Positions 4,967 through 8,666 of a stretch of 8,666 nt of DNA are shown here, piece after piece. Numbering within the stretch: position 1 is the first letter of the stretch; each line of letters opens with the position of its first letter. The notes under the pieces are model-generated. The model was not told the DNA's origin and did no database searches. It worked only from the letters and a program-made list of their open reading frames with translations. This DNA comes from Candidatus Woesearchaeota archaeon (GTDB lineage Archaea > Nanobdellota > Nanobdellia > Woesearchaeales > DSVV01): positions 1 to 8,666 of the forward strand of contig JACQSP010000009.1 in the NCBI GenBank assembly GCA_016205905.1. The letters are read 5' to 3'. Position numbers and translations under genes: made by a program.

Positions 4967-5689
4967 TTATCTTGTGCTGTTTTGTTTTAATATTTTCATT
5001 TCAGCATTGCCATGAGTTACGCCATTTATCTTGTCAAATAAATCATTCTGCAATCCTGCTGGTATCTCAACAACACACATCCATGAACCATCTGTCAGCC
5101 ATTCATTTTTCAGGATTTTACCAAAGCCAGATGCTGCATTAAACACTTTTGAATGCGCATTGCCTGCAATGCTTGCAGGAATTTTAACGCCAATTTCTTT
5201 GGTTGCAAAATAAATCGGCAGTATTGGCTTTAATTTCTTAATAATTTCCTCAATCTGCTTTTCCTCGTTTTTGTTCTCGTCAATCCTTATTTTCGCTTCT
5301 TCAAATGCAAGCTCTAACCTTTGCAAAGGATGAGGCAGATTTGTTCTTGGATCAACGCCGTTTCTGTGCAGGTAATTCAATATTCTTTTTGTTTTCTGCT
5401 CTTTTAGCTTTGCCCTGTGCTCAGCTGTTAATTGAATTTCGCCGTCTTTGATGATTATTTTTGCAATCTCTAAAGTGTCACTTGTTCCAAAAAGCGATTT
5501 AAGTGAAGATTCTTGGGCAACAAAACCTTTTTTTGAGTCTGAAAATATTTTGGTGTCAGCCAAAACATCCTTCATATCAATGGATCTTCCTTCTTTGAAA
5601 GCTATTGCATTGTCGCAGTCAACAAGTATTTCGAAATTATGGCCTTGTTTTTTCAGCCTTGCAATAATTGCCTTATCGACATTCACCAT
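4967..5689 (-). CDS. Ribosome maturation protein SBDS (Sdo1) homologue
   Basis: A 240-residue member of the Shwachman-Bodian-Diamond family, which in eukaryotes helps release the anti-association factor eIF6/Tif6 from the large subunit with an EF-2-like GTPase. The N-terminal FYSH domain (1 to about 88) contains KKQGHNFEILVD (13-24). The helical middle domain carries GVDPRTNLPHPLQRLELAFE (111-130), the family hallmark. The C-terminal ferredoxin-like domain follows (about 165-240). Length is typical. ATG 5689 is preferred over in-frame GTG 5698 because ATGTGATAAAA before the ATG copies the spacing of the psmA ribosome binding site and that GTG is inside it. It lies between psmA and rrp4, the standard superoperon place. 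Confidence 0.96.
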   Translation of the reverse strand: MVNVDKAIIARLKKQGHNFEILVDCDNAIAFKEGRSIDMKDVLADTKIFSDSKKGFVAQESSLKSLFGTSDTLEIAKIIIKDGEIQLTAEHRAKLKEQKTKRILNYLHRNGVDPRTNLPHPLQRLELAFEEAKIRIDENKNEEKQIEEIIKKLKPILPIYFATKEIGVKIPASIAGNAHSKVFNAASGFGKILKNEWLTDGSWMCVVEIPAGLQNDLFDKINGVTHGNAEMKILKQNSTR

Positions 5690-5709
5690 TTTTATCACAT
5701 CTTTAATTC

Positions 5710-5844
5710 AGTTGTCAGGTTTAGTTGTCAAAGGAAACGTATTTACTCGTTTGTCGTTAGTCGTAGGTCGTTTGTCGTTTAACGGACGACAGACGACTAA
5801 CGACATACGACGAACTCGTTTCTGACACCTGACCACTGACAACT
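5710..5844. repeat. Family C heptad-repeat palindrome
   Basis: A 135-bp imperfect inverted repeat filling the psmA-SBDS gap. The outer ends are AGTTGTCAG (5710-5718) and CTGACAACT (5836-5844). The inner stem TGTCGTTAGTCGT (5752-5764) pairs perfectly with 5793-5805. The left inner arm is four 7-mers GTCGTNN (5753-5780), and the right arm on the other strand is the same. It ends nine bases before the psmA stop. The words CTGACAACT and CTGACC also occur at 260-293. It would form a strong hairpin in the polycistronic mRNA. Confidence 0.85.
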
Positions 5845-5853
5845 AGATATTAT

Positions 5854-6606
5854 TTATTTTTGTTCCTTGCCCTGTTTTTTCTTTTTGACGTCGTTCAGTA
5901 TTTGGGATAATGTTTCCTTTGAAACTTTTACAAATTTTTTCTCATTTGTTTTTATGTAAACACAATCCAATCTCTCAACATTGAAATTCTGGTCAACAAC
6001 TTTGCTCAAAGCCCTGACTCCAAGATTTAATGCATCCTCAATAGTTATATCCTTATTGTATTCTTTGTGAAGTATTTCTTCAATTTCTGTCTCGCCTTCA
6101 CCTATTACAGTTGCATTATACTGGAAAAATATTCCTGTTGGATCTGTTTCAAATAACTTTGGCTCGCCATTGTCAATGCCTGCAACTAAGATTGAAACAC
6201 CAAATGGCCTTAAACCGCCGCTTTGTGTGCATATCTGCTTTAGGTTGCAGATGTCTTTTACAATAGCAATAATATCTATTGGACTGTCAAATGTTACTTT
6301 GTATTGCTGCGCTTTTACCTGCGCTCTTTCAATCAAAATACGGGCATCGCTTATAATGCCTGACGCTGTTGCTGCAATGTGATCATCAACAGCAAAAACC
6401 TTTTCAACAGATTCTGGAACAACTAATGAGTCAACTATCCTTTTATCTGTGATTAGTACAACACCATCTTTACATACAATGCCTAATGCTGTTGAACCCT
6501 GTTTTACTGTTTTTTTTGCATATTCAACCTGTAGCAATCTGCCGTCTGGGCTGAACATAGTGATGGCTCGATCGTATCCCATCATTTGATGTGTCATTGG
6601 CTGCAT
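5854..6606 (-). CDS. psmA: 20S proteasome alpha subunit
   Basis: A 250-residue alpha subunit that builds the outer heptameric rings of the 20S proteasome, gates substrate entry and docks the ATPase. The alpha signature YDRAITMFSPDGRLLQVEYA (11-30) is complete, followed by KGSTALG-like QGSTALG (36-42), DDHIAATASGIISDAR (74-89) and GGLRPFGVSILVAG (130-143). As in all alpha subunits there is no N-terminal catalytic Thr. The C-terminus is Lys-rich (KKKKQGKEQK). GGTGA at 6613-6617, six bases before the ATG, fixes the start; an N-terminal MQPMTHQMMG extension precedes the signature, similar in length to other archaeal alpha subunits. The beta subunit gene is not in this window. Confidence 0.97.
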   Translation of the reverse strand: MQPMTHQMMGYDRAITMFSPDGRLLQVEYAKKTVKQGSTALGIVCKDGVVLITDKRIVDSLVVPESVEKVFAVDDHIAATASGIISDARILIERAQVKAQQYKVTFDSPIDIIAIVKDICNLKQICTQSGGLRPFGVSILVAGIDNGEPKLFETDPTGIFFQYNATVIGEGETEIEEILHKEYNKDITIEDALNLGVRALSKVVDQNFNVERLDCVYIKTNEKKFVKVSKETLSQILNDVKKKKQGKEQK

Positions 6607-6622
6607 TTTTTATCACCTTTTT

Positions 6623-6790
6623 AATGGTTAGATGGTAAGATGGTAGGAAGGTTAGATGAAAACAATAAAAGTAAGAAGTAAGAGGTTTGAGGTAAGAGGT
6701 ACGATGATAACATCGTATTTATTCCCTCTTACCTCCTACTTCTTACCTTTTACCCTTAACTCCATCAAACCATCTTACCTTCTAACCGTT
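6623..6790. repeat. Family B heptad/octad-repeat palindrome, copy 2
   Basis: A long inverted repeat of about 168 bp filling the pop5-psmA gap. The centre TACGATG-ATAA-CATCGTA (6700-6717) is flanked by GGTAAGAGG/CCTCTTACC. The left arm shows two tandem periods: 8-mers GGTTAGAT, GGTAAGAT, GGTAGGAA, GGTTAGAT (6626-6657), then five 7-mers of type GTAAGAG (6671-6705). The core 6691-6733 matches copy 1 (1709-1751) at 40 of 43 positions. The right end TCTAACC (6781-6787) contains the pop5 stop codon, so the element forms the last codons of pop5. Confidence 0.85.
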
Positions 6791-7099
6791 TAGTTTATTT
6801 ATCATGCCTGAACATTTAAGGCTTTTGACAATCACTGGTTGTTTATTAATTTTGTTGATTAATGCAAATGATGCCTTTAAATGGTCAACATACTTATTGT
6901 TAATCTTAATAATGCCTGACCTTGTTTTTGGATTATAGGAGTTATCAACAAATATTATTCCAGCTTTTGATACACCCAAAGTGCCCACATAATTAGTAAA
7001 AGAGGTATTTATAGCTTCTTTTGTTGATTTGTAGTCAATTTCAGTCTCTGAAGTAACATCAAAAGATACATATCTCTTGTTTTCCCTTAATGTTGGCAA
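6782..7099 (-). CDS. rnp2: RNase P protein component 2 (Pop5)
   Basis: A small RNase P protein that with Rpp30 activates the RNase P RNA for tRNA 5' processing. The family's N-terminal PTLRENKRYVSF (2-13) and C-terminal KSLKCSGMINKL (92-103; compare VSGTIKK) are present; the middle is divergent but the length, about 105 residues, is usual. The start is uncertain. TTG 7099 has no ribosome binding site, and homology seems to continue upstream as KPILPTLRE. No ATG or GTG lies in frame before the stop at 7141-7139. AGGTGA at 7139-7144 stands exactly six bases before an in-frame ATT at 7132, which would give 116 residues. The last residues, NG, and the stop lie in the family B repeat. First gene of the operon. 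Confidence 0.9.
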   Translation of the reverse strand: MPTLRENKRYVSFDVTSETEIDYKSTKEAINTSFTNYVGTLGVSKAGIIFVDNSYNPKTRSGIIKINNKYVDHLKASFALINKINKQPVIVKSLKCSGMINKLNG

Positions 7100-7138
7100 A
7101 ATTGGCTTTATTTTTGTATTAGTGACTTTAATAAACCA

Positions 7139-7144
7139 TCACCT
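7139..7144 (-). promoter_or_regulatory. Ribosome binding site of pop5
   Basis: AGGTGA on the minus strand, the same motif as for psmA and rrp41. With their six-base spacing it points to an ATT codon at 7132 rather than to the TTG at 7099, 39 bases away. The ATG at 7140 overlaps this motif and opens only a three-codon frame. Confidence 0.6.
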
Positions 7145-7148
7145 AAAA

Positions 7149-7166
7149 TCCACTGTATTTAGTGGA
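7149..7166 (-). promoter_or_regulatory. Hairpin in the pop5 operon leader
   Basis: TCCACT (7149-7154) pairs with AGTGGA (7161-7166) around a 6-nt loop. In the minus-strand mRNA it would stand four bases before the AGGTGA motif. It could affect initiation on pop5 but is short, so the role is open. Confidence 0.4.
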
Positions 7167-7227
7167 GAAAAACGCCTAAAGTTTATGTCTTCGTTCTTCT
7201 CTCTTCAATATGCTAAAAAGTAGGAAT

Positions 7228-7237
7228 TATTTATAAA
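7228..7237 (-). promoter_or_regulatory. Main promoter of the exosome/proteasome operon
   Basis: TTTATAAATA on the minus strand, identical to the TATA decamer before LSm, preceded by ACC. A start near 7208 would give a leader of about 70 nt before the pop5 ribosome binding site, containing the hairpin at 7149-7166. The T-rich 7238-7385 stretch on the plus side contains no gene I can support. Confidence 0.6.
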
Positions 7238-7386
7238 GGTTATTGTTTTTTTGAGTTTTTGTGCCGAAAACCTTTCATGTTCCTTGAAAAGTTTCCGTGA
7301 GAATTTATTTGCTTTAAATATTTGTTTCAGATTTAGCAGTTTTTTGTGGAGTGTTTTCGGAAGATTTGCGGAAAAAGTTGAGATAG

Positions 7387-7395
7387 TTATATTAA
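7387..7395 (+). promoter_or_regulatory. Possible TATA box of the toxin-like gene
   Basis: TTATATTAA lies about 25 bases before the first candidate ATGs (7415, 7421, 7430), which would suit a leaderless or nearly leaderless mRNA. AT-rich surroundings make this weak. Confidence 0.3.
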
Positions 7396-7414
7396 TGTGT
7401 TTTTTGTTTAGTAT

Positions 7415-7759
7415 ATGGGTATGTGTGGTATGTACGGAAAAGATGTGAGAATTTTTTTAAAAGATCAAGCTAAAGAAAGATATCTTGAATTAAGCAGTTC
7501 TAATAAAGACAAATGTATCTTGAACTCTTTTGAAAGAGTAAAAGAAATCTTAAAAGAAAATCCACAATATGGTGATTCAATATCTAAGAGGTTGATTCCT
7601 AACTATTTCAAGAAAATAGGGATTAAAAGAGTTTATAGACTTGAATTAGCAAATTATTGGAGATTGTTGTATACTATTGAAGGGACAGATAAAGAAATAT
7701 TTGTATTTGTTTTATGCATAATGAACCATAAAGAGTATGACAAACTGTTTGGATATTAG
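7415..7759 (+). CDS. RelE/ParE-type toxin-like protein
   Basis: A protein of up to 114 residues resembling archaeal RelE/ParE-superfamily toxins, which either cleave mRNA on the ribosome (RelE) or act on gyrase (ParE). The recognisable part is VRIFLKDQAKERYLEL (11-26), ENPQYGDSISKRLIP (48-62), VYRLELANYWRLLYTI (73-88, the beta-sheet core with its Arg) and IMNHKEYDKLFGY (102-114, conserved His/Tyr region). Start choices are ATG 7415, 7421 or 7430, or GTG 7445. The family core begins at about the GTG, so the first ten residues (MGMCGMYGKD) may not be translated. No ribosome binding site is convincing. No antitoxin gene lies in the usual position beside it. It is tail to tail, without a gap, with the gene at 7760. 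Activity is not shown by the sequence. Confidence 0.75.
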   Translation: MGMCGMYGKDVRIFLKDQAKERYLELSSSNKDKCILNSFERVKEILKENPQYGDSISKRLIPNYFKKIGIKRVYRLELANYWRLLYTIEGTDKEIFVFVLCIMNHKEYDKLFGY

Positions 7760-8029
7760 TTAAATTTCTATTGCATCCTTCATCATCTTCTTTAGATGTT
7801 CTGACTCAGAATAAATCCATTGAACCCCTTTAGGTCCAAAAATAATCTTTCCACTTGCGTAGAGATATTCTAAGATTAGTATCAATGTTTGATGCATAAT
7901 TTGCTTTGGAAGCTTTTTCTTTAATTCAGAAATTTTCATAGGCAGATCTTGATATTTCTTTAAAACTTTTTCTACCATCAATATTGTGCTTAAGTTAGGA
8001 TATCTTTTTAGTTTAAGTGTTTGTTTCAT
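7760..8029 (-). CDS. Small winged-helix-like archaeal protein
   Basis: An 89-residue protein of a type I recall as common in archaea but of unknown function, with the pattern K-R-x-P-x-L-x-T-x-x-M-V-E (8-20, here KRYPNLSTILMVE), then KISELKKKLPKQIMHQTLILILEYL (32-56) and a strand-like SGKIIFGPKGVQWIY (59-73). The spacing of helices followed by a beta hairpin fits a winged helix, so DNA binding is a reasonable inference. ATG 8029 is chosen over in-frame GTG 8038 because AGTGA at 8035-8039 is the ribosome binding site. A palindrome that could be its own operator lies upstream (8046-8080). Its stop abuts the toxin-like gene's stop on the other strand. Confidence 0.7.
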   Translation of the reverse strand: MKQTLKLKRYPNLSTILMVEKVLKKYQDLPMKISELKKKLPKQIMHQTLILILEYLYASGKIIFGPKGVQWIYSESEHLKKMMKDAIEI

Positions 8030-8045
8030 AAGTATCACTTATTTA

Positions 8046-8080
8046 TATCAATTGATACCATTATAATATCAACTAGTATA
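8046..8080. promoter_or_regulatory. Two related inverted sites, putative operator
   Basis: TATCAATTGATA (8046-8057) is a perfect 12-bp palindrome. TATCAACTAGTATA (8067-8080) is a related imperfect one whose centre is 22 bp away, about two helical turns. The second overlaps the TATA box of the winged-helix gene, which suits autorepression. Binding by that protein is an inference. Confidence 0.45.
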
Positions 8081-8085
8081 TAAAT
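8076..8085 (-). promoter_or_regulatory. TATA box of the winged-helix-like gene
   Basis: ATTTATATAC on the minus strand would start transcription near 8055, giving a leader of about 26 nt that includes the AGTGA motif. Confidence 0.5.
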
Positions 8086-8097
8086 GTTTTGATTTGA

Positions 8098-8214
8098 TTA
8101 ATTATAATTATAACGAATTCTAAAGAATGCTTAAGATTGGTTGTTGAAGAGAATGAGTGTAAGAAACATGTAGGGTGCTGTAAGATCGGTGTTTCTGTAG
8201 CTAAAAAAGTGTAA
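8098..8214 (+). other. Cys-rich open frame without a good start
   Basis: The gap 8030-8331 holds no clear gene beyond the promoter and operator of the winged-helix gene. Within it the frame 8098-8214 is open and reads, toward its end, ENECKKHVGCCKIGVSVAKK and a stop, with four Cys in total. There is no ATG or GTG in a suitable place; TTG 8137 is the only conventional alternative start and has no ribosome binding site. It may be a gene remnant or chance. Confidence 0.2.
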
Positions 8215-8302
8215 GAAGATAAATACCTTTTGTATAATTTTGGAATTAACATTAAATATGCAATAGTTTGATGCAGTGATTTTGCAAAAGTAATAAAAAA
8301 TT

Positions 8303-8312
8303 ATTTAAATAT
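8303..8312 (+). promoter_or_regulatory. TATA box of the membrane protein gene
   Basis: TTTAAATATA is centred about 25 bases before ATG 8332, the distance expected for a leaderless archaeal transcript. No ribosome binding site precedes that ATG, which agrees. Confidence 0.5.
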
Positions 8313-8331
8313 AAGAAAAAATACGTTTAAA

Positions 8332-8666
8332 ATGGAGTTAAAAGATTTTGAAAAGTGGGTAGAAAATCATGAATTTTATTTTACCAAACAAAAGATCGCT
8401 GATTATTTGGCATTATTTAGCATATTCTTTTATTTCGTGGGATTTATTTTAGCTATTCGTTTAATTGATTATATTAAAAAAATAATACCTTTGGCAAAAG
8501 GAATAGATGATATTATTATGATTAGTATGTTAGTTATTGTTATTTTTTTAATGATAATATCATTAATTATTAAGAATAGATACTCATTGTCTAATAAAGA
8601 AGAGATAAGTTTGATTTTATTTTTGTTAGGAAGTAAATTAAAAACAATTGATATAAAAGAAAGAGA
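8332..8666 (+). CDS. Unrecognised membrane protein, 5' part
   Basis: An open frame of 111 codons from ATG 8332 that runs off the window end, so length and C-terminus are unknown. It begins with a polar segment MELKDFEKWVENHEFYFTKQ (1-20), then two hydrophobic helices of about 20 residues, at about 25-45 (LALFSIFFYFVGFILAI) and 61-80 (IIMISMLVIVIFLMIISLII), joined by a basic and acidic loop (KKIIPLAKGIDD). A third hydrophobic patch ISLILFLLG (92-100) follows. It is very rich in Ile, Leu and Phe with AT-rich codons. I do not recognise the family. The start is supported by the TATA spacing and by the absence of any ribosome binding site, suggesting leaderless translation. Confidence 0.6.
   Translation, partial: MELKDFEKWVENHEFYFTKQKIADYLALFSIFFYFVGFILAIRLIDYIKKIIPLAKGIDDIIMISMLVIVIFLMIISLIIKNRYSLSNKEEISLILFLLGSKLKTIDIKER

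Noticed and set aside
5448..5825. Plus-strand open frame of 125 residues opposite SBDS.
   Set aside because: It is the complement of the SBDS coding region extended through the family C palindrome, which contains no stops in that frame; no family features and no start signals.
7251..7448. Plus-strand open frame of 65 residues, Cys- and Phe-rich with a hydrophobic stretch.
   Set aside because: It begins at a non-ATG codon, has no ribosome binding site, overlaps the toxin-like gene in another frame, and its composition reflects T-rich promoter DNA.
8098..8214. A small antitoxin or Cys-rich metalloprotein in the 8098-8214 frame.
   Set aside because: No ATG, no ribosome binding site and no recognisable family; kept only as a low-confidence open frame.

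Overview
This AT-rich window carries an information-processing gene set that is archaeal: an Sm-like protein next to ribosomal protein eL37, RNA polymerase subunit K, the three core exosome subunits Rrp42, Rrp41 and Rrp4, an SBDS-family ribosome maturation protein, a 20S proteasome alpha subunit and the RNase P protein Pop5. The order Pop5-PsmA-SBDS-Rrp4-Rrp41-Rrp42 is the known archaeal exosome/proteasome superoperon. Low GC, compact proteins, AGGTGA-type ribosome binding sites and the style of the two small genes at 7415-8029 suggest a DPANN archaeon of the Woesearchaeota/Pacearchaeota kind. That placement is an inference from style, not a proven assignment.

Layout. Positions 1-295 hold no gene but several palindromic repeats. 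At 296-913 (minus) lies an unrecognised helical protein, divergent from the plus-strand pair LSm (1035-1262) and eL37 (1409-1573); a symmetric TATA decamer at 957-966 may serve both directions. The convergent gap 1574-1901 holds T-rich terminators for both strands and two repeats. The minus-strand superoperon follows from 7237 down to 1858: promoter, leader with a hairpin, pop5, psmA, SBDS, rrp4, rrp41, rrp42, rpoK, terminator. Beyond it are a plus-strand RelE/ParE-type toxin-like gene (7415-7759), a tail-to-tail winged-helix-like small protein (7760-8029) with a palindromic putative operator, and the 5' part of an unrecognised membrane protein (8332 to the window end).

How the genes work together. 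Pop5 matures tRNA 5' ends, the exosome trims and degrades RNA from 3' ends, LSm binds U-rich RNA, SBDS and eL37 serve the ribosome, RpoK stabilises RNA polymerase, and PsmA forms the outer rings of the proteasome. The cluster joins RNA and protein turnover with synthesis.

The most unusual content is the set of palindromic intergenic elements. Family A (62-154 and 3144-3236) is an 89-bp, two-armed, MITE-like element flanked by TA. One copy lies in the 3' end of rrp41, supplies its present last codons and stop, and separates off a readable 13-codon remnant of the apparent original tail. The two copies differ by inversion of one hairpin arm. Families B (1681-1783, 6623-6790) and C (5710-5844, related stretch 260-293) are long hairpins whose arms are made of degenerate 7- to 8-nt tandem repeats. 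Within the superoperon these elements lie at or within a few bases of stop codons.
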